Positions 7,829-16,469 are shown, counted from the first letter of the stretch. The stretch: 64,000 nt of DNA from Chelatococcus sambhunathii (GCF_001418005.1 NZ_LIOL01000002.1:56990-120989); one strand, 5' to 3'. Made by a program: numbers and translations. The notes: generated by a model not told the origin, from the sequence alone.

Positions 7829-8845
7829 ATGAAACGTATGATCGCTTCGGTCGTAGTCGGGCTGGCGGCCGGCTTCGCGGCAACGGCCGTTTCGGCTGCG
7901 ACGCTCGACCAGATCAAGCAGAAAGGCTTCATCCAGTGCGGCGCCAACACCGGCCTTGCCGGTTTCGGCGTGCCGGACGACAAGGGCAACTGGACCGGCC
8001 TTGACGTCGACCTGTGCCGTGCGCTGGCCGCGGCCGTCTTCGACGATCCGAACAAGGTCAAGTTCATCCCGCTGTCGGCGAAGGACCGCTTTACGGCCCT
8101 TCAGTCGGGCGAGGCGGACGTCCTCATCCGCAACACCACCTGGACGATGTCGCGCGATACCTCGCTCGGCCTCAACTTCACGGGCGTCAACTACTATGAC
8201 GGCCAGGGCTTCATGGTCCGCAAGAGCCTCGGCATCTCCTCGGCGCTCGAGCTCGACGGCGCCTCGGTGTGCACTCAGCAGGGCACGACGACGGAGCTCA
8301 ACCTCGCGGACTATTTCCGCGCCAACAACATGAAGTACGAGGTGGTGGCCTTCGCGACGTCGGACGAAACCGTCAAGGCCTATGATTCGGGCCGCTGCGA
8401 CGCCTTCACCACCGACGCTTCGGGCCTTTACGCCGAGCGCCTGAAGCTGACGAACCCCGATGATCACATCGTCCTGCCGGAGATCATCTCCAAGGAGCCG
8501 CTCGGCCCGTCCGTCCGCCATGGCGACGACCAGTGGTTCGACGTGGTGAAGTGGGTGCATTACGCCATGCTCAATGCCGAGGAGCTCGGCGTCACCAAGG
8601 CCAATGTCGACGAGCAGCTGAAGTCTGACAATCCCGAGATCAAGCGCCTGCTCGGCGCCGAAGGCAAGTTCGGAGAGGCCATCGGCCTCACCAATGATTG
8701 GGCCTACCGGGTCATCAAGCACGTGGGGAACTACGGCGAAATCTTCGAGAAGAACGTGGGCGAGGGATCGCTCCTGAAGATCAAGCGTGGCCTCAACGCG
8801 CTGTGGACCAAGGGCGGTCTGCAGTACGCGCCGCCGATCCGCTGA
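7829..8845 (+). CDS. aapJ: General L-amino-acid ABC transporter, periplasmic binding protein
   Basis: The 338-residue type-2 periplasmic binding protein has a Sec signal peptide ending about VSA-A (residues 1-23). Conserved AapJ features are IKQKGFIQCGANTGLAGFG, WTGLDVDLCRALAAAVF, the ligand-contact region LSAKDRFTALQSGEADVLIRNTTWT, and SGRCDAFTTDASGLY. Two cysteine pairs (QCG/LCR and VCT/RCD) are typical. It captures most L-amino acids for AapQMP. The ATG has GGGAGA about 8 bases upstream. It heads aapJQMP, but a 300-bp gap with a stem-loop and apparent new promoter separates it from aapQ, which would allow excess binding protein. Confidence 0.95.
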   Translation: MKRMIASVVVGLAAGFAATAVSAATLDQIKQKGFIQCGANTGLAGFGVPDDKGNWTGLDVDLCRALAAAVFDDPNKVKFIPLSAKDRFTALQSGEADVLIRNTTWTMSRDTSLGLNFTGVNYYDGQGFMVRKSLGISSALELDGASVCTQQGTTTELNLADYFRANNMKYEVVAFATSDETVKAYDSGRCDAFTTDASGLYAERLKLTNPDDHIVLPEIISKEPLGPSVRHGDDQWFDVVKWVHYAMLNAEELGVTKANVDEQLKSDNPEIKRLLGAEGKFGEAIGLTNDWAYRVIKHVGNYGEIFEKNVGEGSLLKIKRGLNALWTKGGLQYAPPIR

Positions 8846-8852
8846 GAAGAGC

Positions 8853-8887
8853 GGTGCCCCGGGCCGGGGAGGACGGTCCGGGGCACC
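8853..8887 (+). terminator. Stem-loop after aapJ
   Basis: The inverted repeat GGTGCCCCGG...CCGGGGCACC (extendable by a GCCG/CGGT partial match) encloses a short purine-rich loop, 7 bp after the aapJ stop. With no T run it is more likely a partial terminator or 3'-end stabiliser, as often found between a binding-protein gene and its permease genes. Confidence 0.6.
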
Positions 8888-8912
8888 GGTGACGGTCACA
8901 AGCAAGCAACTG

Positions 8913-8954
8913 CCTGTAAACAGGTTAAGCAGACCGGCGGGCGGGTGCTATAAT
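8913..8954 (+). promoter_or_regulatory. Candidate extended -10 promoter with upstream palindrome
   Basis: TGCTATAAT at 8946-8954 is a perfect extended -10 (TGn plus TATAAT), unusual in this GC-rich DNA. A weak -35 (TTAAGC, 8925-8930) lies 18 bp upstream. The palindrome CCTGT-AA-ACAGG (8913-8924) abuts the -35 and could be an operator. A start site near 8961 would place a 15-codon ORF and then aapQMP on the transcript. Confidence 0.5.
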
Positions 8955-9007
8955 AACAAACGTCCAAGGTGGGCCGCCAGACGCCTGCCGTTACAAGGGG
9001 AATGAAA

Positions 9008-9055
9008 ATGAAAAAAGAACGCAAGATGACGGGAGTGGGGTGCTTCGGCTGTTAG
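9008..9055 (+). CDS. Putative 15-residue leader peptide/small protein
   Basis: A very short ORF encodes MKKERKMTGVGCFGC and stops with TAG at 9053-9055. AAGGGG at 8995-9000 is well spaced (7 bases) from the ATG at 9008; the ATG at 9002 is too close to it. The peptide is strongly basic for six residues and ends in a Gly/Cys-rich GVGCFGC. It lies about 47 bases after the predicted start site of the extended -10 promoter and about 95 bases before aapQ, with a stem-loop 20 bases after its stop. That arrangement resembles a regulatory leader peptide whose translation controls the downstream genes. No known leader or RiPP precursor family is recognised, and no maturation enzyme is nearby. Confidence 0.4.
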   Translation: MKKERKMTGVGCFGC

Positions 9056-9075
9056 CCTGACCGACAAGCGAACGC

Positions 9076-9100
9076 CGGCCGACATCTTTCATGTCGGCCG
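9076..9100 (+). promoter_or_regulatory. Perfect 10-bp stem-loop upstream of aapQ
   Basis: The stem CGGCCGACAT / ATGTCGGCCG has a 5-base loop (CTTTC). It lies between the 15-codon ORF and the aapQ ribosome-binding site. There is no T run. It could be an attenuator, translational-control element or processing site. Confidence 0.5.
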
Positions 9101-9151
9101 CAATGTAGTTGCCAAGACGGGAGCGTTCCGCACGTTCCCGTGTCGGGAGGC

Positions 9152-10348
9152 ATGTCAGTGACCGACGTTACCCAAAGCACAAGTCCGCGCACGAGTCTGA
9201 TCAACGACCCCAGGGTGCGCGGCATTGCCTATCAAGTGATCCTCGTCGCCATTCTCGCCCTGCTTATCTACGAGGCGACGACCAATGCCATCGAGAACCT
9301 GCGCAGGGCGAGGATCGCCTCGGGGTTCGACTTCCTGTCGACGACGGCGGGTTTCGACGTCAATCAGACGCTCATTCCCTTCAGCAGCTCGGGCGGTTCG
9401 ACCTATGGCGACGCCTTCATCGTCGGCCTGCTCAACACGCTGCTGGTCGCCGCCATCGGCATCGTGCTGGCCACGATCCTTGGCTTCATCGTGGGCGTCG
9501 CGCGCCTGTCGTCCAACTGGATCGTAGCGAAACTCGCCAAGGTCTATGTCGAGGCGATCCGCAACGTGCCGCTGCTGCTGCAGCTGTTCATCTGGTACAA
9601 CGCGGTGCTGAAGGCGCTGCCCAATCCGCGCCAGTCTTACGAGGTGGGGAGCGGCATTTTCCTCAACAACCGCGGCCTCTTCGCGCCGCAGCCGCTGCTC
9701 GAGCCCGGGGCCGGCCTCGTCATCGGCGCAGCCGTCGCGGGCATCGTCGGCGCCTTCATCTTTCGGCGCTGGGCAAGGCGACGCCAAGAGATGACGGGAC
9801 AGCAGGCGCCCGTCGGCACCGTGGCGCTGGCGCTCATCGTGGGCCTGCCGCTCCTCGTGTTCCTGCTCGCCGGGCGGCCTATCGCCCTCAGCTATCCCGA
9901 ACTGCGCGGCTTCAATTTTGCGGGCGGGGTGCAGATCTTTCCCGAGTTCGTGGCGCTGCTCGTCGGCTTGTCGACCTATACGGCTGCGTTCATCGCCGAG
10001 ATCGTGCGTGCTGGCATCCTTGCCGTATCGCGCGGGCAGACCGAGGCGGCGCACGCGCTCGGCCTGCGCGAGGGGCCGACGCTCAGGCTCGTCGTCATCC
10101 CGCAGGCGATGCGCGTCATCGTGCCGCCGCTGACCAGCCAGTATCTCAACCTCACCAAGAACTCGTCCCTGGCAGTGGCCATCGGCTATCCGGACCTCGC
10201 GCAGGTCTTCATGGGCACCGTGCTCAACCAGACGGGGCAGGCGGTCGAGGTGATCGCGATCACCATGGCGGTCTATCTCGCCATCAGCCTCATCACCTCG
10301 CTGGTGATGAACATCTACAACCGCCGTGCGGCGATCGTCGAACGATGA
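9152..10348 (+). CDS. aapQ: General L-amino-acid ABC transporter permease AapQ
   Basis: This inner-membrane permease of about 398 residues has around eight hydrophobic segments. The conserved permease loop is AEIVRAGILAVSRGQTEAAHALGLREGPTLRLVVIPQAMRVIVPPLTSQYLNLTKNSSLAVAIGYPDL (EAA motif and HisQ-type ending). The NVPLLLQLFIWYNAVL block lies in the first half, and a long central periplasmic region typical of AapQ follows (about residues 170-250). The start is uncertain: GGGAGG (9145-9150) is one base from the ATG at 9152 but 7 bases from an in-frame GTG at 9158, so the protein may lack two residues. It overlaps nothing, and aapM starts 10 bp after its stop. Confidence 0.93.
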   Translation: MSVTDVTQSTSPRTSLINDPRVRGIAYQVILVAILALLIYEATTNAIENLRRARIASGFDFLSTTAGFDVNQTLIPFSSSGGSTYGDAFIVGLLNTLLVAAIGIVLATILGFIVGVARLSSNWIVAKLAKVYVEAIRNVPLLLQLFIWYNAVLKALPNPRQSYEVGSGIFLNNRGLFAPQPLLEPGAGLVIGAAVAGIVGAFIFRRWARRRQEMTGQQAPVGTVALALIVGLPLLVFLLAGRPIALSYPELRGFNFAGGVQIFPEFVALLVGLSTYTAAFIAEIVRAGILAVSRGQTEAAHALGLREGPTLRLVVIPQAMRVIVPPLTSQYLNLTKNSSLAVAIGYPDLAQVFMGTVLNQTGQAVEVIAITMAVYLAISLITSLVMNIYNRRAAIVER

Positions 10349-10358
10349 GGAGGTGACG

Positions 10359-11510
10359 ATGGCCATCACGACCGAACCCGTCGCCTACGTCCGTGGCACT
10401 CCCATCGCTGAACAGCCGCCGCCGCTGATGGCGCGTGGCTGGGTCGCCTGGGTGCGCGAGAACCTGTTCTCGTCCGTCGGCAACACCATCCTGACGCTGA
10501 TCGCGCTTTACATCATCTATCTCGTCGTGCCCCCGGCGATCCGCTTCTTCTTCCTCGATGCGGTATGGACGGGCAGCGACCGCGAGGCGTGCCTCGCGGC
10601 CAGCGTCGGCCGAGAGGTGGGGGCCTGCTGGGCCTATGTGGACGCCAAGTTCAGCTATTTCGTCTACGGATCCTATCCGTGGGACGAGCGCTGGCGCGTC
10701 GACATCGTCTTCGTGCTCGGCGCCATCGGCATCGCTTGGTTGCTGTGGCTCGACGCGCCGAAGCGCAACCTCGGGGCTCTCTACTTCTTCGTCATCTTCC
10801 CTGTGGTCGCCTTCATCCTGCTGCGCGGCTCGACGGCCGTCGGCCTCGAGCGGGTCGACACCTCGCTGTGGGGCGGCATCCTCGTGACGCTCGTCGTCTC
10901 CATCGTCGGCATCGTCGTGTCGCTGCCGCTCGGCGTGCTGCTCGCTCTCGGCCGGCGCTCGCGCCTGCCGCTCGTCAGGCTCGCCAGCGTCATCTTCATC
11001 GAGGTCGTGCGCGGCGTACCGCTGATCACCGTGCTGTTCATGGCCAACACGATGCTGCCGCTCTTCCTGCCGGGCAACATGTCGCCCGACAGGCTGCTGC
11101 GGCCGCTGGTGGGCGTCGCGCTCTTCGCCTCCGCCTACATGGCCGAGGTGGTGCGCGGCGGGCTGCAGGCGATCCCCAAGGGCCAGTACGAGGGGGCGAT
11201 GTCGCTCGGGCTCGGCTACTGGCGGATGATGCGCCTCATCATCCTGCCGCAGGCGCTGCGCATCGTCATCCCCGGCATCGTCAACACCTTCATCGGCCTG
11301 TTCAAGGACACGACGCTGGTGTCCATCGTCGGCATCTTCGACCTCATCAAGACCGTCGAGGTGACGCTCGTCGACCCGACCTGGGCGACGCCCGTGACAC
11401 GGCTCACCGGTTACGCCTTCGCGGGGCTTTTCTATTTCATCTGCTGCTACGGCATGTCGCGCTATTCGCTGGCGGTGGAACGCCGGCTCGCGGCTGGACA
11501 AAAGAGGTAA
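10359..11510 (+). CDS. aapM: General L-amino-acid ABC transporter permease AapM
   Basis: The 383-residue permease pairs with AapQ. The C-terminal half holds the transmembrane core with IEVVRGVPLITVLFMANTMLPLFLP and the EAA loop AEVVRGGLQAIPKGQYEGAMSLGLGYWRMMRLIILPQALRIVIPGIVNTFIGLFKDTTLVSIVG. The N-terminal extension has two further helices and a Cys-containing periplasmic loop (REACLAASVGREVGACWAY) typical of AapM. The start MAITTEP at 10359 has a strong GAGGAGG site. It is followed after 6 bp by aapP. Confidence 0.94.
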   Translation: MAITTEPVAYVRGTPIAEQPPPLMARGWVAWVRENLFSSVGNTILTLIALYIIYLVVPPAIRFFFLDAVWTGSDREACLAASVGREVGACWAYVDAKFSYFVYGSYPWDERWRVDIVFVLGAIGIAWLLWLDAPKRNLGALYFFVIFPVVAFILLRGSTAVGLERVDTSLWGGILVTLVVSIVGIVVSLPLGVLLALGRRSRLPLVRLASVIFIEVVRGVPLITVLFMANTMLPLFLPGNMSPDRLLRPLVGVALFASAYMAEVVRGGLQAIPKGQYEGAMSLGLGYWRMMRLIILPQALRIVIPGIVNTFIGLFKDTTLVSIVGIFDLIKTVEVTLVDPTWATPVTRLTGYAFAGLFYFICCYGMSRYSLAVERRLAAGQKR

Positions 11511-11516
11511 GAAACG

Positions 11517-12308
11517 ATGGCAATGGCAACCGCAACGGACCGTCCGGCCCAGCTCAAGCCCGTTTCGCTGAAGACCGAGACCGCGGTCGAGATGATTGGC
11601 GTGCACAAGTGGTACGGCGAGTTCCATGTGCTGCGCGACATCAATCTCAAGGTGACGCGCGGCGAGCGCATCGTCGTGTGCGGTCCATCGGGTTCGGGCA
11701 AGTCGACCATGATCCGCTGCATCAATCGGCTTGAGGAGCACCAGCAGGGCAAGATCATCGTCGATGGCGTGGAACTGACCAACGACCTGAAGCGGATCGA
11801 CGAGATCCGGCGCGACGTCGGCATGGTGTTCCAGCACTTCAACCTGTTCCCGCACCTCACTATCCTCGAGAATTGCACGCTGGCGCCGATCTGGGTGCGC
11901 AAGATGCCGAAGAAGGACGCGGAAGAGATCGCGATGCACTATCTCACCCGCGTCAAGATCCCCGAGCAGGCCAACAAATATCCGGGCCAGCTCTCGGGCG
12001 GGCAGCAGCAGCGCGTCGCCATCGCGCGCTCGCTGTGCATGAGCCCGAAGATCATGCTGTTCGACGAGCCGACCTCGGCGCTCGACCCGGAGATGGTCAA
12101 GGAGGTGCTCGATACCATGGTCACGCTCGCGGAAGAGGGCATGACCATGCTCGTCGTCACCCACGAGATGGGCTTTGCGCGGCAGGTGGCGAACCGCGTC
12201 ATCTTCATGGATGCGGGACAGATCGTCGAGATGAACACGCCCGACGAGTTCTTCAAGAATCCGCAGCACGAGCGTACCAAGCTCTTCCTCAGCCAGATTC
12301 TGCACTGA
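11517..12308 (+). CDS. aapP: General L-amino-acid ABC transporter ATPase AapP
   Basis: The 263-residue ATPase belongs to the polar amino-acid uptake (PAAT) family. It has Walker [10 protein letters not shown] (about 56-64), Q-loop [11 protein letters not shown], signature [13 protein letters not shown], Walker [13 protein letters not shown] and H-loop VTHEMGF. The N terminus carries about 25 extra residues before the ABC fold, as in AapP. It energises AapQM-dependent import of many amino acids. A purine-rich ribosome-binding site (AGAGGTAAGAAACG) precedes the ATG. It is the last gene of the operon, with a stem-loop about 20 bp after the stop. Confidence 0.96.
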   Translation: MAMATATDRPAQLKPVSLKTETAVEMIGVHKWYGEFHVLRDINLKVTRGERIVVCGPSGSGKSTMIRCINRLEEHQQGKIIVDGVELTNDLKRIDEIRRDVGMVFQHFNLFPHLTILENCTLAPIWVRKMPKKDAEEIAMHYLTRVKIPEQANKYPGQLSGGQQQRVAIARSLCMSPKIMLFDEPTSALDPEMVKEVLDTMVTLAEEGMTMLVVTHEMGFARQVANRVIFMDAGQIVEMNTPDEFFKNPQHERTKLFLSQILH

Positions 12309-12328
12309 GGACGGGCCCTTGAGAGCCT

Positions 12329-12358
12329 GCCGGCCGGGCCGCTTCCCGGGCTGCCGGC
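12329..12358 (+). terminator. Imperfect GC stem-loop after aapP
   Basis: GCCGGC/GCCGGC arms stack on a CGGG/CCCG stem with a 4-base bulge and a 6-base loop. There is no T run; it could be the aap operon terminator. Confidence 0.35.
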
Positions 12359-12401
12359 TGACGGAGTGCGGGGACCTGCGGAGCGACTCGCTACGTTTGC
12401 C

Positions 12402-12490
12402 GCGTCATGGCCGGGTCCGTCCCGGCCGCCCACGCCTTTGACCTTGCAGGCGTTTCGAGGCGTGCATGCCCTGCAACGAGCCGGCGTGAC
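12402..12490. repeat. REP-like palindromic element, degenerate copy
   Basis: It starts GCGTCATGGCCGGG-N-CCCGGCC and ends with a reversed GCGTG..ACGGG arm. It matches, with mutations, the paired-hairpin elements listed at 15462, 20241, 23701 and 50011, and lies between aapP and the next gene. Confidence 0.55.
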
Positions 12491-12600
12491 GGGCGCAGGC
12501 ATCACTCGTGTCGCCTTGCATCCTCATTGGCAGTGCAACAGCGTATGAAAACCATCGGGCGGGCCGGGCGGTCCGCCCGACGGCCTTTGGGGGGAAGAGC

Positions 12601-13107
12601 ATGTTGCGCCTCGTGTTGCTGATCGCTGCCGCCCTTGCGGTTGCCTTCGCGATTTCCTTCATTCTCGGGCGCAGGGGCGTTTTCGTCGCCGCGGCAGCCT
12701 TCGTTGTCGGTGCGGCGAGCGGCATCCTCTCGACCATCATCACGGCCTGCAGCCAATGCTGGACAGAGGCGCTGAGCGTCGGCGCCTTCGTGTCCATGCC
12801 TTTCTTCGTGGTCGGCTGGTTCGCGCTGGCGCAGGCGGAGGTCGAGCGCCGGCACAGGCGGCTGCTCCTCGGTCTCGGCGCGCTGATGCTGGTGCAGGTC
12901 ATCTGGGCGGCGCGCATGACAGTGCTCGCCACCTTCCAGGGTGTCTGCCCCTGCAGCGCACAGCTGTGGTGGCTGCGCACCAGCGAGGTCGCCTCCGTCG
13001 GCTTCGACAGGCTGGCGGGACCGTGGTTCATGCTCGAGGCGGTGATGACGCTCGCGGTGCTGTTCAGCGCCGGCCGCCGGCTCGTCGAGGACGCGCCGGC
13101 GCGGTGA
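12601..13107 (+). CDS. Multi-pass membrane protein with two cysteine pairs, unknown function
   Basis: The 168-residue protein has about five hydrophobic segments (roughly residues 4-22, 27-48, 59-79, 88-110 and 141-158). I do not recognise the family. Two cysteine motifs stand out: CSQC at 50-53, at the end of helix 2, and CPC at 116-118, after helix 4. Four cysteines in a small helical bundle recall thiol-disulfide membrane proteins such as VKOR or DsbB, but no family signature supports that. The ATG has a GGGGGAAG site 5 bases upstream. It converges with a small membrane-protein gene after 12 bp. It may be a lineage-specific inner-membrane protein. Confidence 0.7.
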   Translation: MLRLVLLIAAALAVAFAISFILGRRGVFVAAAAFVVGAASGILSTIITACSQCWTEALSVGAFVSMPFFVVGWFALAQAEVERRHRRLLLGLGALMLVQVIWAARMTVLATFQGVCPCSAQLWWLRTSEVASVGFDRLAGPWFMLEAVMTLAVLFSAGRRLVEDAPAR

Positions 13108-13119
13108 GCGTCCCGAGCC

Positions 13120-13401
13120 TCAGGGGCTCCGGTCCTCGGCCGGTTGCCGGTCGAGGATCTCGACGGAATGGCCTTTCAGCTCGACGTCGATCACTCGGCG
13201 GGTGAACTTCGCGAGGACGGCAACCCCGCCGGCGGCGAGCAGGAACGTCAGCATCAGGGTTGCGACGTCGCCAAGTTCCATGAGGCCACCGATGGCCCAG
13301 CCGGTGGCGACCGCGACACCGAGGATCTCGGTGCCGACGAGAATGACCGCGCTCACGGCGGTCGCGCGGGCGACGCCCTTCCTGGAAAACTGGACGGACA
13401 T
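13120..13401 (-). CDS. Small hypothetical inner-membrane protein
   Basis: The 93-residue protein has two hydrophobic helices (about 14-38 and 43-65) linked by a short polar turn (MELGD), then a charged C-terminal tail (KFTRRVIDVELKGHSVEILDRQ). An excellent GGAGGTGAGCG site precedes the ATG at 13399-13401, arguing for a real gene. The family is not recognised. It is convergent with the Cys-rich membrane protein gene. Confidence 0.65.
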   Translation of the reverse strand: MSVQFSRKGVARATAVSAVILVGTEILGVAVATGWAIGGLMELGDVATLMLTFLLAAGGVAVLAKFTRRVIDVELKGHSVEILDRQPAEDRSP

Positions 13402-13599
13402 CGCTCACCTCCGCGGCAATGGCAGAACGGTGGCGGGGTGGGGCACGCACGCAGCCGCGCGCAAGCAGCCGGCAGCGGCCGCAGAATGGGTCGAAGAATA
13501 CATGGATGTGACCTCGTCAGCCGCCCGACAGGCGGCGAGGCAAGCTCCAGCCGGCATGGCCGACTGCGTGAAACCGGCGCGGCGAACCGCGCCGCCGGT

Positions 13600-13959
13600 T
13601 CACGCCGCGGGCGGGCCCGTCTGCGGACGGGCGCAGGGAGCATGGGAGCGCGCCGGCCAGGCTGCCGGCTGGCCGAATGTGCATCGCGGAGCGGCTTCGG
13701 GCGCGGCCGCGGCAGTCGCATGGGGCGTCAGCGGTGCCGGCGGGTCGGAGGGACCGGCGAACGGCTGGCTGCTTCCGCCGCGCGGGGTAAGAACATCGTG
13801 GAGGGCGGCCGGCGAGAGATTGCCGGTGGCGACGGCCTGTGCCGTGACGACGATGTCGGGGGACGGCGGCACAAGCGGCCGCCCGCCCTGCAAGGCAAGG
13901 AAGAGGATGCCTGCGAGCAGCGCCAGCAATGTCAGCGGTGCGTGGGAGCGCTCCGTCAC
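13600..13959 (-). CDS. Doubtful Ala/Pro-rich exported hypothetical protein
   Basis: An open frame of 119 codons starts with GTG, with AAGGG about 11 bases upstream. Its N terminus could be a signal anchor (APLTLLALLAGILFLALQ). The rest is low-complexity Ala/Pro-rich sequence (SDPPAPLTPHATAAAAPEAAP). High GC content makes spurious frames common here, so the call rests on the start context and hydrophobic N terminus only. No other gene is convincing between 13402 and 14128. Confidence 0.35.
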   Translation of the reverse strand: MTERSHAPLTLLALLAGILFLALQGGRPLVPPSPDIVVTAQAVATGNLSPAALHDVLTPRGGSSQPFAGPSDPPAPLTPHATAAAAPEAAPRCTFGQPAAWPARSHAPCARPQTGPPAA

Positions 13960-14128
13960 CGTCCGTGCAACCCTTCTCCTGCCGTTTCGGCTTCGCTATA
14001 GCGCGCGGCATCGCAGGCCGCAAAGTGGACAGTGGCGGTAGGGGGCTTCGCGCAGCCAGCTAAATCGATATAAGACGCCGCAGTGAGAATGCGATGGGCG
14101 CGCTGCGCCCGATGAGCGAGGGGCTGTG

Positions 14129-15313
14129 ATGGAACAGACTTGGCGGTGGTTCGGCCCACAGGATCCGGTAACCCTGGCCGATGTGCGCCAGACCGGTGCC
14201 ACCGGGATCGTCAGCGCGTTGCACCAGATCACCAGCGGCGAGTCCTGGACCGTCGAGGCCGTCGCGGAGCGGCGCGCCTTGATCGAGCAGGCGGGACTCA
14301 CCTGGTCCGTCGTCGAGAGCATCCCGGTCCACGACGACATCAAGACCCGCTCGGGCAACTTCCGGCGCTACATCGACAACTGGATCGCCTCGCTGCGCGC
14401 CTGCGCCGCCGGCGGCGTCACCACCATCTGCTACAACTTCATGCCAGTGGTGGACTGGACGCGCACCAACCTGATGTGGCAGGTCGCCGACGGCAGCTTT
14501 GCCCTGCGCTTCGACATGGTGGATTTCGCCGCTTACGACGTCTTCATCCTGGAGCGTCAGGGCGCCGAGGCGAGCTATCCCGAGGCCATCCTCTCGGCGG
14601 CCCGCGTCCGCGTCGCCGCCATGAGCGAGGCCGACAAGGACGCGCTCGAGCGCAACATCATCGCCGGCCTGCCGGGCTCGGATTTTACTCACGACCGCGC
14701 GGGCATGCGCAAGCTGCTCTCCGCCTATGACGGCATCGGCCCGGCCGAGTTGCGCGCCAATCTCGTTGCCTTCCTGCAGGAGGTGGCGCCGGTGGCGGAG
14801 GAGGTCGGCGCGCGCCTGTGCATCCATCCGGACGATCCGCCGTTCTCGCTCTTCGGCCTTCCGCGCGTCGTCTCCACGGCAGAGGACGCCCGTGCCGTCC
14901 TGGCCGCGGCGGACACGCCGGCGAACGGGCTGACCTTCTGCGTCGGATCTTACGGCGCGCGGGCGGACAACGACCTCGTCGCCATGGTGCGCGAATTCGG
15001 CCCGCGCATCCACTTCGCCCACCTGCGCAACGTGAAGCGCGAGGACGACGGCTCCTTCTTCGAGGACGACCATCTCGCCGGCTCGTCCGACATGATCGGT
15101 GTCATCGGGGCGCTCCTCGACGAGGAGGCGCGCCGCCGTGCCGAGGGGCGGGCGGATGCCGTCATCCCCATGCGGCCGGACCACGGCCACCTCATGCTCG
15201 ACGATGTCGGCAAGAAGACGAACCCCGGCTATTCCTGCATCGGCCGCCTGCGCGGCCTCGCCGAACTGCGCGGCGCGATGATGGCGCTGCAGCGGGTGCA
15301 GGGCAGGGCGTAA
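14129..15313 (+). CDS. uxuA: Mannonate dehydratase
   Basis: The 394-residue protein matches UxuA throughout: [36 protein letters not shown], a family hallmark, at the N terminus, [12 protein letters not shown], the metal/active-site region [47 protein letters not shown] and the C-terminal [11 protein letters not shown]. It dehydrates D-mannonate to 2-keto-3-deoxy-gluconate in glucuronate breakdown. The start at 14129 has GAGGGG about 7 bases upstream. It lies near kduI/kduD and a TRAP transporter, but on the opposite strand to kduDI, so it is a separate transcription unit within a uronate-use region. Confidence 0.95.
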   Translation: MEQTWRWFGPQDPVTLADVRQTGATGIVSALHQITSGESWTVEAVAERRALIEQAGLTWSVVESIPVHDDIKTRSGNFRRYIDNWIASLRACAAGGVTTICYNFMPVVDWTRTNLMWQVADGSFALRFDMVDFAAYDVFILERQGAEASYPEAILSAARVRVAAMSEADKDALERNIIAGLPGSDFTHDRAGMRKLLSAYDGIGPAELRANLVAFLQEVAPVAEEVGARLCIHPDDPPFSLFGLPRVVSTAEDARAVLAAADTPANGLTFCVGSYGARADNDLVAMVREFGPRIHFAHLRNVKREDDGSFFEDDHLAGSSDMIGVIGALLDEEARRRAEGRADAVIPMRPDHGHLMLDDVGKKTNPGYSCIGRLRGLAELRGAMMALQRVQGRA

Positions 15314-15461
15314 GGGGGCGTCGGCCATCGCCGGGGGCATGGCCGCGCTCGTCCATGGCCGTCGTTTGGCAAGACGAAGCCACGGAGTGCAACGCCCCAG
15401 TCGTCATGCCCCGCGCCTGATCGGCCGCCTGCGCGACAAGCCGCGCAGCGCAAGTCCCCCG

Positions 15462-15552
15462 CCATCATGCCCGCGCCTGTCGCGGGCATCCGCGCGGCGA
15501 TGCTGGCAGGAGCGCAAAAGGCGTGGATGGCCGGGACAGGCCCGGCCATAAC
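15462..15552. repeat. REP-like paired palindromic element
   Basis: Hairpin 1 is ATGCCCGC-N7-GCGGGCAT (15467-15489). Hairpin 2, inverted, is ATGGCCGGG-N5-CCCGGCCAT (15527-15549). The flanks CATC..CATCCGCGC and GGCGTGGATGG mirror each other, a BIME-like pair. It lies in the 356-bp gap between convergent uxuA and kduD, where it may serve as a bidirectional terminator. The rest of the gap (15314-15461, 15553-15669) has no recognised feature apart from a fainter ATGGCCG-type copy near 15340. Confidence 0.8.
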
Positions 15553-15669
15553 CCCGGGGAAGCGTTGCTCGTCCGCACGAGACTCAGCGGCCTGTGCACA
15601 CGTTGCGGCACGCGGGGCAGGCCTCGGCGGTGCGGGGAGACTTCGGCCGCGATGGCTATCCGTATGCCG

Positions 15670-16458
15670 TCACCGCGCCATCCAGCCGCCGTCGACCGGC
15701 AGCACCGTGCCGGTGACGTAGCCGCTTGCCGGGGCGGCGAAGAAGAGGACGGCGGTGGCGAGGTCCTGCGGCGCGCCCCACCGGCCGGCAGGGATGCGAT
15801 CCATGAGTTGACGTGTGCGCTCGGGATCCGCCCTGAGGGCCGCCGTGTTGTCCGTCTCCATATAGCCGGGGGCGATGGCGTTGACGGTGATGCCCTTCGG
15901 CGCCAGCTCGTTCGCCATGAGCTTGGTGAGGCCGGCGACGCCGTGCTTCGCCGCCGTGTAGGCCGGCACGCGGATGCCGCCCTGGAAGGAGAGGAGCGAG
16001 GCGATGTTGACGATGCGGCCCGGCCGGCCGCTCGCCACCATGTGCCGCCCGACCGCCTGCGAGAGCTGGAAGAGGCTCTTGAGGTTCACGGTCATCACCG
16101 CGTCCCAGTCCGCCTCCGTATAGTCGAGCACGTTCTCGCGGCGAATGATGCCGGCGTTGTTGACGAGGATGTCGACGCCACCGGCCCTTGCGACGATGTC
16201 GGCGACGAGGGCAGGGAAGTCCTGCGGCTTCTCGAGGTCGCACACGACCTCGTGGAAGCTGCAGCCCTGCGCGGCGACGGCACGGGCCGTTTCCGGCATG
16301 GGGCGCGAGCCGAGGCCGACGACGTCCGCCCCGGCACTGGCGAGCGCCTCGGCCAGCGCCTTGCCGAGGCCGGTGCGCGCGCCGGTGACGAGGGCGACCT
16401 TGCCGGAGAGGTCGAAGAGGCTGGCGAAAGCCGGCGCAGTGCTGGTCGTGGTCGTCAT
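15670..16458 (-). CDS. kduD: 2-dehydro-3-deoxy-D-gluconate 5-dehydrogenase
   Basis: The 262-residue classical SDR has TGARTGLGKALAEAL for NAD binding, NNAGIIRRENVLDY, the catalytic Ser in NIASLLSFQGG, the YTAAKHG catalytic Tyr/Lys, and PGYMETDNTAALRADPERTRQLMDRIPAGRWG, which is typical of KduD. It interconverts 2,5-diketo-3-deoxygluconate and 2-keto-3-deoxygluconate in breakdown of unsaturated uronates. It lies 11 bp downstream of kduI in a gntR-kduI-kduD operon. Generic SDR misassignment is unlikely given the kduI neighbour. Confidence 0.93.
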   Translation of the reverse strand: MTTTTSTAPAFASLFDLSGKVALVTGARTGLGKALAEALASAGADVVGLGSRPMPETARAVAAQGCSFHEVVCDLEKPQDFPALVADIVARAGGVDILVNNAGIIRRENVLDYTEADWDAVMTVNLKSLFQLSQAVGRHMVASGRPGRIVNIASLLSFQGGIRVPAYTAAKHGVAGLTKLMANELAPKGITVNAIAPGYMETDNTAALRADPERTRQLMDRIPAGRWGAPQDLATAVLFFAAPASGYVTGTVLPVDGGWMAR

Positions 16459-16469
16459 GGGCCGGCTCC

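Noticed and set aside
8853-8887. Strong rho-independent terminator after aapJ
   Set aside because: The stem is good but no T run follows on either strand, so full termination is not supported.
10293-12305. A 670-codon open frame antisense to aapM and aapP
   Set aside because: The translation is rich in His/Asp/Arg with no domain, while the opposite strand encodes unambiguous AapM and AapP.
13202-14041. Long plus-strand open frame between the small membrane proteins and uxuA
   Set aside because: It is low-complexity Ala/Arg/Gly translation, antisense to a better-started small membrane protein gene, with no ribosome-binding site.
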